Assembly: GCA_944326135.1 (NCBI GenBank)
Contig: CALVCU010000004.1
Location: 26,989 to 90,988, forward strand
Direction of reading: 5' to 3'
Length of the DNA stretch: 64,000 bases
Source of the DNA: an uncultured Ligilactobacillus sp.
Lineage (GTDB): Bacteria > Bacillota > Bacilli > Lactobacillales > Lactobacillaceae
Below are positions 18,661-26,965 of the stretch, in pieces. Positions within the stretch are counted from its first letter, which is position 1. Every line of letters starts with the position of its first letter. The notes under the pieces are model-generated. The model searched no databases, had not been told where the DNA came from, and saw only the letters and a list, made by a program, of their open reading frames with translations. The position numbers and the translations under genes are program-made.

Positions 18661-19263
18661 GTGGCAGTTTGGATTGCAATTGTAGCAATGGCAATAATTA
18701 TCTTTGTATTGGCAATTTTCTATTTAGTTAATTCTGTTCACAGATACGGAAAATGGATTACACCAGTTTTGATGATTATTATATGTTTACTTATTGGAAT
18801 TATAGGTGGAATTAAAATTTATAAATTATCAATGCAAAATACTAATGATCAACTTAAGGAAAATACTGTTGTAAGAACAAGTTCTTCTAATGTGAAAATA
18901 AAAAATGGCTTACAAAGAATTGATGAGGGAAGTAAAGTTGAAAACAATCAACAATTAGCATTAAAAAATTTGCAAAAAAGTTTTGAAAATGTTGGTACTA
19001 TTAGTTTTAATAAGGAAAATAAAACTTATTTCATAACACCTACTTCATCACAAAATATAGAAGCAATCAATTATGTATTAGAAAATCATAATAAAGCTGA
19101 AGAATGTGGATATACGGAGTTAACAAATAGTATTTTAGAAACATCAACTCAAATTCAAAACGAAATTGGCAAAGGATATACTTTATCGTTACTTAAACCT
19201 AATAGTGATGAAATAATTTATTCTGCACAAGATGGAAAGGTTTTAATTAACGTAGTCAAATAG
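18661..19263 (+). CDS. Hypothetical membrane protein, two TM helices and extracytoplasmic domain
   Basis: A 200-aa protein not recognised. Two N-terminal membrane segments (about residues 3-23 and 36-55) are followed by a hydrophilic domain rich in Asn, Lys, Ser and Thr that ends with an ordered-looking region (YTLSLLKPNSDEIIYSAQDG). It starts with GTG after a GTGAGGAGAG ribosome site, 19 nt downstream of the folate cyclo-ligase gene, and is followed 15 nt later by another unknown gene. Operon structure implies cotranscription, but neither neighbour suggests a function. Confidence 0.6.
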   Translation: MAVWIAIVAMAIIIFVLAIFYLVNSVHRYGKWITPVLMIIICLLIGIIGGIKIYKLSMQNTNDQLKENTVVRTSSSNVKIKNGLQRIDEGSKVENNQQLALKNLQKSFENVGTISFNKENKTYFITPTSSQNIEAINYVLENHNKAEECGYTELTNSILETSTQIQNEIGKGYTLSLLKPNSDEIIYSAQDGKVLINVVK

Positions 19264-19278
19264 GAGAGAAAATTAATT

Positions 19279-20325
19279 TTGTATTTTTATGCTAGAAATG
19301 ATACGGATAAAATACCGGGAGTTAAATTAAATGAAAGTGTTTCTAAAAATACTTTCGATATTACAAGTTGGAGTTTTGAAGAATACACAGCTTCAAATGG
19401 ACATAAAGCTTGGATTTTTATAAATCGTGCATCACTTTTACCCTTTATAATTTTTAATGTTGAAACATATACTAAAGATGAATTTATTGATGAATTTGCA
19501 ACAATTATCAATCAAATTAATAATACTTTGTGTGTTGAAAAGTTTAAATCAAGTGAATATGTTAAATTTATTCGTAATTCAACTATTGAAGTATTTAGAG
19601 ATGATACGGATTTTTCAGATGTATTTGCAATGTTAGAAGCTAATATTGAGCATATGCCTGATATTGATGAAATATTTAAAAATGATGAATTCACAGCTTT
19701 GAATGCATTATTTGCATGTTCGTCAATTCGTAGAAATGATACGAGATTTAAAGATTTTTTATGTAAAGATAATGCTGTAAGTTCATATTGTTACAAATTA
19801 TCAAACTCGTTTGTAGTACATGCACATGAAGACTTTTCAAATGCTGAAATAAAAGCTCAATGGGAACCTTTTTCAAAATGGCATGAGTTAGATGGAAAAA
19901 AATCTATGAATAAATCAGAAGAAAAAGAATTTATGAGTGGTGTTTTAGAAAATAACTCAAAAATGTTTTTACAATTTTCTGATTATTTAACTAATGAATG
20001 TAAGAACAGCCCTAGTGAAATAAAGCAAAAGATGACATATGTAATTGATTATGTTTTTTATTACTTATTAGAATCATTACATCAAACAGTTGTATATGAT
20101 TTAACTGCTATCCAATCATTTTTTATTAGTTTAGCAATAATTCGATATCAAAAAAATAAAGAAGAAGAATTTGTAGTAGATGCAATTAAGGAATTATATG
20201 AATTCTTAAATAAAACAGGTGAATTATCAAAAGAAGATTTAACTATTATTATAAGTGAAACAAATGAATTAATTGAATTAATTAAATTATATAAGACGAA
20301 TCAACATATGGATTTTAATGAATAA
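19279..20325 (+). CDS. Hypothetical soluble protein, possibly DUF6933-like N-terminus
   Basis: A 348-aa acidic protein without signal peptide or TM segment. It starts at TTG after GGAGAG with 10-nt spacing. The N-terminal 80 residues (HKAWIFINRASLLPFIIFNV followed by a helical FIDEFATIINQIN) resemble small domains of the DUF6933 type, in which a W/K-x-x-I-F-I/V-N strand precedes a run of hydrophobics. This is pattern memory, not a search result. The C-terminal half is helical (about residues 210-340). It is probably cotranscribed with the membrane protein upstream. Function is unknown. Confidence 0.55.
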   Translation: MYFYARNDTDKIPGVKLNESVSKNTFDITSWSFEEYTASNGHKAWIFINRASLLPFIIFNVETYTKDEFIDEFATIINQINNTLCVEKFKSSEYVKFIRNSTIEVFRDDTDFSDVFAMLEANIEHMPDIDEIFKNDEFTALNALFACSSIRRNDTRFKDFLCKDNAVSSYCYKLSNSFVVHAHEDFSNAEIKAQWEPFSKWHELDGKKSMNKSEEKEFMSGVLENNSKMFLQFSDYLTNECKNSPSEIKQKMTYVIDYVFYYLLESLHQTVVYDLTAIQSFFISLAIIRYQKNKEEEFVVDAIKELYEFLNKTGELSKEDLTIIISETNELIELIKLYKTNQHMDFNE

Positions 20326-20409
20326 ACCTGATTAGATGATTTTTAAATGTAATATTTATATAATATTAGGTATAAATGATTTATTATTAATAATTAGGAG
20401 GTTAGTTGG

Positions 20410-21423
20410 TTGACAGAATTAAAAAATGTTGAATTAGAGTATCGAATTACAGAATCTAATTTGGAGCCAGCTTTATTTGGCATTAATGATGGATATTTAC
20501 ACTTATTAGAAGAGAGTAAAAATGTTGAAATACGTCCATTCGGGGATAATTTGAAAATAATTGGACAAGAAGAATCTGTTAAGGCAACTATCAAAATTAT
20601 TGAAGAGTTAATTGATTTATTAAAATCTGGGGTTTCAATTAGCGAGGCAGATATTGTTTCTGCTGTAAAAATGGAAGAAAAGGGTACATTAAAATATTTA
20701 CCTGATTTATATACAACAACACTTTTACGTGATCGTATGGGAAAACCAATTCGCCCTAAAAATTTTAGTCAGCGTCAATATGTTCAAAATATAAAATGTA
20801 ATGATTTAACATTTGGCATAGGGCCTGCCGGAACAGGTAAAACATACTTAGCGGTTGTAATGGCAGTAGCAGCTCTTAAGAAAAAGGAAGTTGAGAAGTT
20901 AATTCTAACACGTCCAGCAGTTGAAGCAGGAGAATCTTTAGGCTTCCTTCCTGGAGATCTAAAAGAAAAAGTTGATCCATATTTACGACCAATATATGAT
21001 GCATTATATGCAATTCTAGGTACTGAACATACTGAGCGTTTAATCGAACGAGGTGTGATTGAAATTGCTCCATTGGCATATATGCGTGGTAGAACTTTGG
21101 AAAAAGCATTTGTAATTCTTGATGAAGCTCAAAATACCACACGTGCTCAAATGAAAATGTTCTTGACCCGATTAGGTTTCGGCTCTAAGATGATTGTCAA
21201 TGGCGATAAATCTCAAATTGATTTACCTAAAGGACATCAGCAAAGTGGATTAGTTGATGCAGAACGTCTGTTACAGAATTTGCCACACATTGGCTTTGTT
21301 CATTTTGATGCAAAAGATGTTGTTCGTCATCCAGTAGTTTCAGAGATTATCAAAGCATATGAACGTGGTGCATCGAAAGCTGATGAAATATTAGATAATA
21401 CTGCAGAAAATAAGGATGATTAA
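20410..21423 (+). CDS. phoH: PhoH-like ATPase
   Basis: A 337-aa protein of the PhoH/YbeZ family with an N-terminal KH-like domain (about residues 1-100), Walker A GPAGTGKT (138-145) and Walker B VILDEAQN (about 235-242). PhoH proteins are thought to act in RNA metabolism and ribosome maturation together with YbeY, whose gene follows 3 nt later. The TTG start at 20410 is supported by AGGAGG at 20397-20402. A TATAAT at 20359-20364 may be its -10 box. It heads the conserved phoH-ybeY-dgkA-era cluster. Confidence 0.93.
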   Translation: MTELKNVELEYRITESNLEPALFGINDGYLHLLEESKNVEIRPFGDNLKIIGQEESVKATIKIIEELIDLLKSGVSISEADIVSAVKMEEKGTLKYLPDLYTTTLLRDRMGKPIRPKNFSQRQYVQNIKCNDLTFGIGPAGTGKTYLAVVMAVAALKKKEVEKLILTRPAVEAGESLGFLPGDLKEKVDPYLRPIYDALYAILGTEHTERLIERGVIEIAPLAYMRGRTLEKAFVILDEAQNTTRAQMKMFLTRLGFGSKMIVNGDKSQIDLPKGHQQSGLVDAERLLQNLPHIGFVHFDAKDVVRHPVVSEIIKAYERGASKADEILDNTAENKDD

Positions 21424-21426
21424 TAA

Positions 21427-21903
21427 ATGGATTTACAAATTATTGATGAGACAAATCAAGTTTCACAACATCAATTAGATCTTGTGAAAGGAATTTTACA
21501 TTGTGCAAGTGAATATTTAAATCTTCCTGAAAATACAGAAATGTCAGTTACGCTTATGAATAATGAACATATTCACCAAATAAATAAAAAATATCGAGGT
21601 ATTGATAAGCCAACTGATGTTATTAGTTTTGCAATGGAAGAAAATGGCGATGAATCCGATATTATTTTACCTGATGATTTTAATTTTGATGTCCCAAAAA
21701 ATATTGGAGATTTAATGATTTCAATGGATAAAGTTAAAGAACAAGCTGAATATTTAGGCCATTCAGAAGATCGCGAATTGGGATTTTTAACTGTGCATGG
21801 TTTTCTTCATTTGAATGGATACGACCACATGAGAGCTGAAGATGAAAAAGAAATGTTTGGTTTGCAAGAAGAAATTTTAGATGATTATGGACTTCAAAGG
21901 TAA
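21427..21903 (+). CDS. ybeY: Endoribonuclease / rRNA maturation factor YbeY
   Basis: A 158-aa zinc-dependent RNase. The metal-binding motif HGFLHLNGYDH (H124, H128, H134) is intact. YbeY takes part in 16S rRNA 3'-end maturation and ribosome quality control. The gene starts 3 nt after phoH and its end overlaps the next gene by about 20 nt, consistent with translational coupling. Confidence 0.95.
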   Translation: MDLQIIDETNQVSQHQLDLVKGILHCASEYLNLPENTEMSVTLMNNEHIHQINKKYRGIDKPTDVISFAMEENGDESDIILPDDFNFDVPKNIGDLMISMDKVKEQAEYLGHSEDRELGFLTVHGFLHLNGYDHMRAEDEKEMFGLQEEILDDYGLQR

Positions 21904-22294
21904 TTTTTCTAATGAATGGAAAAATCGAAAGTTTTATCATTCTTTAAAACATGCTTGTGAAGGGATAATAACTGTATTTAAAGAAGAAAGAAATTTTCGA
22001 TTTGAGTTAATCTGCTTATCATTGGTCGTTATTGTTGGATTAATTTTCCATTTATCAAGTTCAGAATGGTTATGGATTTTGGTTACATCTACAATTGTTT
22101 TGGCTGCAGAAGCAACAAATACATCAATTGAAAATTTAACAGATTTAGCAAGTGATTTAAAACCAAATCCATATGCTAAAAAAGCTAAGGATATTGCCGC
22201 TGGAGTTGTTTTGATTTCTGCTATATTTGCAATTTTAGTTGCAGTAATTATTTTTATTCCTAAAATTTTAAATTTTATAACAAATGTGAGGTAG
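21881..22294 (+). CDS. Diacylglycerol/undecaprenol kinase family protein
   Basis: A 137-aa small integral membrane kinase with three TM helices. The active-site helix AEATNTSIENLTDL (about residues 72-85) matches the DgkA family pattern E-x3-N-T-x-I-E. Gram-positive members phosphorylate undecaprenol, recycling the cell-wall lipid carrier. The start is at ATG 21881, or possibly ATG 21887, both inside the end of ybeY; no strong ribosome site is visible, so coupling to ybeY translation is likely. era follows 3 nt after the stop. Confidence 0.9.
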   Translation: MIMDFKGNFSNEWKNRKFYHSLKHACEGIITVFKEERNFRFELICLSLVVIVGLIFHLSSSEWLWILVTSTIVLAAEATNTSIENLTDLASDLKPNPYAKKAKDIAAGVVLISAIFAILVAVIIFIPKILNFITNVR

Positions 22295-22297
22295 AAA

Positions 22298-23206
22298 ATG
22301 GAAAATAAAGATTTTCATTCTGGTTTTGTAGCAATTATTGGGCGTCCAAATGTAGGAAAATCAACTTTTTTAAATAGAGTTGTTGGTGAAAAAGTTGCAA
22401 TTATGAGCGATAAGGCTCAAACTACAAGAAATAAAATTCAAGGTATTTATACGCGAAAAGATGCTCAAATTGTATTTATAGATACTCCAGGTATTCATAA
22501 GCCCCATAGTCAATTAGGTGATTTTATGGTGCAATCTTCTCTTTCAACGTTGAATGAAGTTGATGCAATTTTATTTATGGTAAATGCAACTCAAAAACGA
22601 GGAAGAGGCGACGATTTCATCATTGAACGTCTAAAAAAAACAAAGAAACCTATTTATTTGGTGATCAATAAGATAGACAAGATACATCCAGATAAATTAT
22701 TTGAAATCATTGAAGATTATAAAGACTTATTAGATTTCAAAGAAATTTATCCAATATCTGCATTACAGGGAAATAATGTTCCAGAACTAATCGATAATTT
22801 AATTAAAGATTTACCTGAAGGCCCACAATATTATCCTGAAGATCAAGTAACTGATCACCCTGAACGCTTTATTGCCGGCGAGTTAATTCGTGAAAAGGTT
22901 TTGCAACTTACTCGTGAGGAAATTCCCCATTCTGTTGCAGTTGTTGTAGATAGAATCAAACGTGAGAATGATGAAAAGATTTTAGTTCAGGCAACAATTA
23001 TAGTTGAACGTAATAGCCAAAAGGGTATCATAATCGGTAAAGGCGGTAAAATGTTAAAAGAAATTGGGACACGTGCTCGAAAAGATATCGAACTTATGCT
23101 TGGTGATAAAGTTTATTTAGAATTATGGGTTAAGGTTCAACCAAATTGGAAAGATAAAAAAGCCGATTTAGCTGCATTTGGATATAAGCAAAGTGATTAT
23201 GAATAA
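22298..23206 (+). CDS. era: GTPase Era
   Basis: A 302-aa ribosome-assembly GTPase. G1 is GRPNVGKST (15-23), G3 is DTPGIHKP, G4 is NKID and the C-terminal KH domain carries [14 protein letters not shown]. Era binds the 3' end of 16S rRNA and helps assemble the 30S subunit. It is last in the phoH-ybeY-dgkA-era operon. The usual following gene recO is absent and a terminator follows immediately. Confidence 0.97.
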   Translation: MENKDFHSGFVAIIGRPNVGKSTFLNRVVGEKVAIMSDKAQTTRNKIQGIYTRKDAQIVFIDTPGIHKPHSQLGDFMVQSSLSTLNEVDAILFMVNATQKRGRGDDFIIERLKKTKKPIYLVINKIDKIHPDKLFEIIEDYKDLLDFKEIYPISALQGNNVPELIDNLIKDLPEGPQYYPEDQVTDHPERFIAGELIREKVLQLTREEIPHSVAVVVDRIKRENDEKILVQATIIVERNSQKGIIIGKGGKMLKEIGTRARKDIELMLGDKVYLELWVKVQPNWKDKKADLAAFGYKQSDYE

Positions 23207-23233
23207 AAAAAAGAGGTTATTAACCTCTTTTTT
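23207..23233. terminator. Bidirectional terminator between era and the YfbR-like gene
   Basis: AAGAGGTTA / TAACCTCTT with a 1-nt centre (23211-23229) is flanked by A and T runs on both sides, between convergent genes. Confidence 0.85.
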
Positions 23234-23791
23234 TTATTTGTTTTCAGCAACTAATTCTTTTAAACGTGATAAATGCTTATCTAAATTATCATATGTTTGG
23301 TCTATTACTTTAATTAAAGTTGAATCTTGATTACCTAGAGAACGTTCAGTACGTAAAAATTGGATTAATGCAATAATATCTGCAAGTTTAATAATAACTC
23401 CAATCAAATCACCTTGTTCTTCATGTTCACGTAAGCGAGTAAATTCTTCTTTTATTTCAGGAAAATATTTATTAATCGCAAAATCTTCAGCTTTATCAAG
23501 CATTTGTTTGAGTCCTGGAACTTGATATTTTACATTACTTGGAACATCAGATGATGAGGATTCTGCTATATCATGAATTAATGCTTCAATAGTAATTTCG
23601 CCACATAATTCACTGTTTAAATTTAAATTTTTAGCAATTTTAAAAGCATAAAAAGCAACAAAGAAACTATGTTGGGCAATATTTTCAGCTTTAATTGTAG
23701 TAATTGTTGATTGTCGGTGTACGCTATTCATTGATGCTAATTTTTCATTAATGATAGTATTTATAAATTCATCCATATTCTTTTTTTCCAT
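23234..23791 (-). CDS. HD-domain hydrolase, YfbR-like 5'-nucleotidase
   Basis: A 185-aa HD-superfamily phosphohydrolase. The metal ligands are visible as H in IAQHSFF (about residue 36) and the HD pair in ALIHDIAES (about residues 71-72), followed by SSSDVPSNVKY, which matches the YfbR pattern HDxSE..xGDxPxPVKY. YfbR-type enzymes dephosphorylate deoxyribonucleoside 5'-monophosphates. The ATG at 23791 has an AAGGGATGG ribosome site. It is convergent with era. Confidence 0.8.
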   Translation of the reverse strand: MEKKNMDEFINTIINEKLASMNSVHRQSTITTIKAENIAQHSFFVAFYAFKIAKNLNLNSELCGEITIEALIHDIAESSSSDVPSNVKYQVPGLKQMLDKAEDFAINKYFPEIKEEFTRLREHEEQGDLIGVIIKLADIIALIQFLRTERSLGNQDSTLIKVIDQTYDNLDKHLSRLKELVAENK

Positions 23792-23862
23792 TTTAAAGCC
23801 ATCCCTTCATGATTATTCTTTTAGTTTTTGATGATACACTTTGTAACATTACATTGCAAATA

Positions 23863-24060
23863 TTAATGACGAACAGAACGATGATTTGTATGATTTTTGA
23901 TTTTGTGTGTTTGCAATTTATATCGTTGATTATTAGTTTTAAAATTAATTTTAAAGTGCTTCATTTTCCCACAAAAGATATGGTTAGTTGTGCGAATATT
24001 TAACCATGATTTCATTGAATCAATCATGGTGTTTAATTGAGCTGTGATCATTTTTTTCAT
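23863..24060 (-). CDS. Short basic ORF overlapping the next one, doubtful
   Basis: A possible 65-aa very basic peptide (MKKMITAQL...) beginning inside the end of the 69-aa ORF below in another frame. It has no ribosome site of its own and low-complexity K/N/H-rich composition towards the C-terminus. It may be the frameshifted tail of the upstream ORF or not a gene at all. Confidence 0.2.
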   Translation of the reverse strand: MKKMITAQLNTMIDSMKSWLNIRTTNHIFCGKMKHFKINFKTNNQRYKLQTHKIKNHTNHRSVRH

Positions 24061-24229
24061 TTAATACTGCTAAATAAATATTGTTCCTTAATTGATTTAA
24101 TAGCTTTTGATGATAATTTATTAATTCAATTGTTAAAGGTGCATTTCGATATTTATTAAATAATTTTTCTATAATAAGCATTGCATCCTTTGCATTTTTA
24201 GGTTGTACGTATCTATTGTTATTATTCAT
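24020..24229 (-). CDS. Hypothetical small protein (69 aa)
   Basis: A 69-aa helical-looking protein (NAKDAMLIIEKLFNKYRN, then a second amphipathic segment). A GAGAGGTAATAAG sequence upstream of the ATG at 24229 could be a ribosome site at a rather long spacing. It sits alone in the gap between the YfbR-like gene and the metallophosphoesterase gene, with no match that I recognise. It could be a small helical immunity- or adaptor-type protein, but nothing proves this. Confidence 0.4.
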   Translation of the reverse strand: MNNNNRYVQPKNAKDAMLIIEKLFNKYRNAPLTIELINYHQKLLNQLRNNIYLAVLNEKNDHSSIKHHD

Positions 24230-24338
24230 AATTACTTATTACCTCTCTATAATCAGTTTACTCCAAAAGTTTAATTTTAGTTATATAGTATTCAAAATGT
24301 GTTAATATAAAGGCAGTCAGAAAGAAAAGAGGACTACT

Positions 24339-25202
24339 ATGTTTCATAAAATCGCAATTTTTTCAGATGTGCATGGAAATTATACTGCACTTAAAGCAGT
24401 ATATGAAGATATGAAGGATCAAGATGTGACTGAATCATGGTTTATGGGTGATCTGTTTGCACCAGGTTCAGGAGCACAAGATCTATGGGATTTAATGCAA
24501 AAAATAAATCCGTCAATTTATTTGCGAGGAAATTGGGATGATTTACTTATTAAGGGAATTGAAGGACGATTAATTCCTGAAAAACCAAGTAAGATATATA
24601 TGGCAAAGTTGGCTCAAGATTTAGGAAGTAAATTAGAGTCAAATGTAATTCAAATAATGAAAAGTTGGCCAATTCGTTTAGTTACAAAAGTAAATAATAT
24701 GTCAATTGCTTTAACTCATAATTTGCCTGACATTAATTTTGGACAGCAGTTATATCCAACTTTACCAACAGAAAGTTTTAATAAGTTATTTATCGAAGAT
24801 GATCTAGATATTGCAATATACGCACATGTTCATCATCCAATAATGCGTTACAGTAGTGAAGAACAATTAGTTTTGAATCCGGGGTCAGTAGGTCAGCCAT
24901 TTTTTAAGCATCAAAAATTACAACAAGATCTTCGTGCAGAATATTTAATATTATCAATTGATGATGATGGTGTAAGAGATATAGATTTTCGAAAAGTAGC
25001 ATATAGTCATCCAGATGAACTATTACGTGCTGCAAATGCCAAAGTACCTTATATTGAATTGTATCAAAAACAACTCCAAACAGGTGAAGTTCATACACAT
25101 GACTATCCATTATTGTCTCGTTTAAATGAAAAATATGGATATTTACGTGAAGTGAAAGAATACAATAAAGAGCATCAAATTATAGAAAAAAAAGATTATT
25201 AA
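24339..25202 (+). CDS. Metallophosphoesterase family protein
   Basis: A 287-aa calcineurin-like phosphoesterase. The motifs are in order: SDVHGN (D-x-H, about residues 9-14), GDLFAPG, RGNWDD (the subfamily form of GNHD, with Trp in place of the active-site His), LTHN and YAHVHHP (form of GHxH). This pattern is that of YfcE/MJ0936-type enzymes rather than Ser/Thr phosphatases. The substrate is unknown; family members hydrolyse phosphodiesters or dinucleotides. An AAAGAGGA ribosome site precedes the ATG. It is monocistronic, with its own terminator. Confidence 0.85.
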   Translation: MFHKIAIFSDVHGNYTALKAVYEDMKDQDVTESWFMGDLFAPGSGAQDLWDLMQKINPSIYLRGNWDDLLIKGIEGRLIPEKPSKIYMAKLAQDLGSKLESNVIQIMKSWPIRLVTKVNNMSIALTHNLPDINFGQQLYPTLPTESFNKLFIEDDLDIAIYAHVHHPIMRYSSEEQLVLNPGSVGQPFFKHQKLQQDLRAEYLILSIDDDGVRDIDFRKVAYSHPDELLRAANAKVPYIELYQKQLQTGEVHTHDYPLLSRLNEKYGYLREVKEYNKEHQIIEKKDY

Positions 25203-25256
25203 AAATAGATCTCATGTTATCTTTTATTACATAAATAACATGAGACCTATTTTTTA
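25203..25256 (+). terminator. Terminator after the metallophosphoesterase gene
   Basis: AATAGATCTCATGTTAT pairs with ATAACATGAGACCTATT (one unpaired position) around an AT-rich loop, followed by T residues. Confidence 0.8.
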
Positions 25257-25319
25257 TAAATGTGTTTTATGCTATAATATTTTGCGTTATGAAATTTTTT
25301 TATGGAGGATTAAAAACTT

Positions 25320-26264
25320 ATGGCAAAAAATTCTAGTAAAATTGCTAAAGGAATTATCATCGCAGCAATTGCTTCAATGATGTGGGGAATTTCAGGAACT
25401 GTTTTGCAATTTATTTCACAAAATCAAAATATTCCTGAATCATGGTTCCTCTCAGCTAGAACATTAGGTGCAGGAATATTTTTAATGATAATTAGTTCAA
25501 TTATGTACCGTGGCAAAATTTTCCATGTGTTTAAATCATGGAAAAATGTTTGTTGGCTATTTGCTTACGCTGTATTAGGTTTAATGGCAAATTTATTTAC
25601 CTTTTATAAATCTATCCAATTTGGTGGAAATGCATCTGCAGCAACAATTTTACAATATTTAAGCCCTCTATTTATTGTATTAGGTACAATAATTTTTAAA
25701 CGACAAATGCCTTATAAAACAGATGTTTTTGCATTTATAATTGCTTTAGTTGGTGTCTTTTTAGCACTCACAAAGGGTGATTTTTCAGAATTATCAATTA
25801 CCACAAGTTCTTTAATGTGGGGATTAGGATCAGGTTTAACTGCTGCTTTCTATGTTGTTTTACCACGAAACATTGTTAAAGATCCTGAAAATCCTCCGTT
25901 GGTTGTTTTAGGATGGGGAACATTAATTGCTGGATTCTTCTTCAATTTACACCAACCAGTATGGGTAGGTACACCAACTATAACACCTACATTAATTGCT
26001 TCAATGTTAACAGTAATTTTTTTAGGAACAATTATCCCATTTGGATTACTTCTCTATGCGACACATTATGCGCCTTCTGATGTAATTAGTATTATGGATG
26101 CAGTCCAACCAATTACTACATCTATTTTGAGCGTCATTTGCTTTAAAATGATGGTATCAGGAATAGAAGTAATTGGTATAATCTTGGTAATAATTAGTGT
26201 TTATATATTACAAAAGGGACGGAAAAATATCGAATCTGCTGAAAATACGCATATAGATATTTAA
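25320..26264 (+). CDS. EamA/DMT superfamily transporter
   Basis: A 314-aa protein with ten predicted TM helices in two EamA repeats. The first repeat starts with AIASMMWGISGTVLQFI; the second contains TTSSLMWGLGSGLTAAFYVVL, the usual internal homology. DMT proteins export or import small metabolites; the substrate is not predictable. An ATGGAGG ribosome site lies before the ATG, and a TATAAT at 25273-25278 may be its -10 box. Confidence 0.85.
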   Translation: MAKNSSKIAKGIIIAAIASMMWGISGTVLQFISQNQNIPESWFLSARTLGAGIFLMIISSIMYRGKIFHVFKSWKNVCWLFAYAVLGLMANLFTFYKSIQFGGNASAATILQYLSPLFIVLGTIIFKRQMPYKTDVFAFIIALVGVFLALTKGDFSELSITTSSLMWGLGSGLTAAFYVVLPRNIVKDPENPPLVVLGWGTLIAGFFFNLHQPVWVGTPTITPTLIASMLTVIFLGTIIPFGLLLYATHYAPSDVISIMDAVQPITTSILSVICFKMMVSGIEVIGIILVIISVYILQKGRKNIESAENTHIDI

Positions 26265-26364
26265 TTATTAAAATTTATAAAACATAATGCTATTGCTAAT
26301 GTTTATCGCTTTTCTGTGATACAATTTAAAGTGAAATAACATTAGTAAGGGGTGAGCGATCAAT

Positions 26365-26922
26365 ATGAAATTATATGATATATTAACGTCATCATTTTCA
26401 CATATCGCTCTTTCGGGACATGGAGCAAAAACATATTTGATTCCCGAAATTCCGCGAAAGACTTTAGTTAGAGCATGGCGTGCTTTTTGTCCGCGTGAAA
26501 AACAAGAAAATGTTTTAGCACTAATTGATACATCATTTTTTAAAAACGGTAAAGAGGGATTTCTTTTTACAAAAGATGCTCTATATATCAAGGAGCCAAT
26601 GCGAAGAGTTCATAAGTTTAGATATGACGAAATTTGTGCAATCATTTATTTTCAAGCATTGTCAACATATACTGGGAAAAGCAGTGTGTCTATGGAAATA
26701 GATACACGTAAAGTTGATTTTAAGGTTAATGAGCAATTAATTAAAAATATCAATTCCAATGCTTTAAATGAAATGTTACAAGAGATCGTTGCAATATATC
26801 GCCCAGATGAGCGTAAAGAAATTCAAAAAGAATTAAAAGATAGTGAAAATCAAATTGCACATCCAGAACATTTTAAACCACATAAATTTAAAAATGGTGA
26901 TCCACAAATTTATAATAAATAA
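26365..26922 (+). CDS. Hypothetical protein with a possible PH-like fold
   Basis: A 185-aa cytosolic protein not recognised by family name. The central part (about residues 50-110) alternates short hydrophobic strands with GKEGFLFTKDALYIKEP and FRYDEICAIIYF, a pattern seen in bacterial PH/GRAM-like domains where a protein product first turns from inactive to folded beta sheet. The C-terminal 60 residues are charged. An AAGGGGTGAGCG ribosome site precedes the ATG. It stands between the DMT transporter gene and convergent rqcH. Confidence 0.5.
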   Translation: MKLYDILTSSFSHIALSGHGAKTYLIPEIPRKTLVRAWRAFCPREKQENVLALIDTSFFKNGKEGFLFTKDALYIKEPMRRVHKFRYDEICAIIYFQALSTYTGKSSVSMEIDTRKVDFKVNEQLIKNINSNALNEMLQEIVAIYRPDERKEIQKELKDSENQIAHPEHFKPHKFKNGDPQIYNK

Positions 26923-26923
26923 T

Positions 26924-26965
26924 AAAGTCGGATATTGCATTTTTATGCAATATCCGACTTTTTAT
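26924..26965. terminator. Bidirectional terminator downstream of rqcH
   Basis: AAAGTCGGATATTGCAT (26924-26940) and ATGCAATATCCGACTTT (26945-26961) form a perfect 17-bp stem with a TTTT loop and T-rich tails on both strands. Confidence 0.9.

Noticed and set aside
23809..24003. A + strand 64-aa frame between the yfbR-like gene and the small ORFs
   Set aside because: It has no ribosome site, is antisense to the small - strand ORFs and shows no sensible protein composition.
24339..25202. GNWD in place of GNHD in the metallophosphoesterase as loss of activity
   Set aside because: The YfcE/MJ0936-type subgroup commonly lacks this His; I take the change as a subfamily trait.
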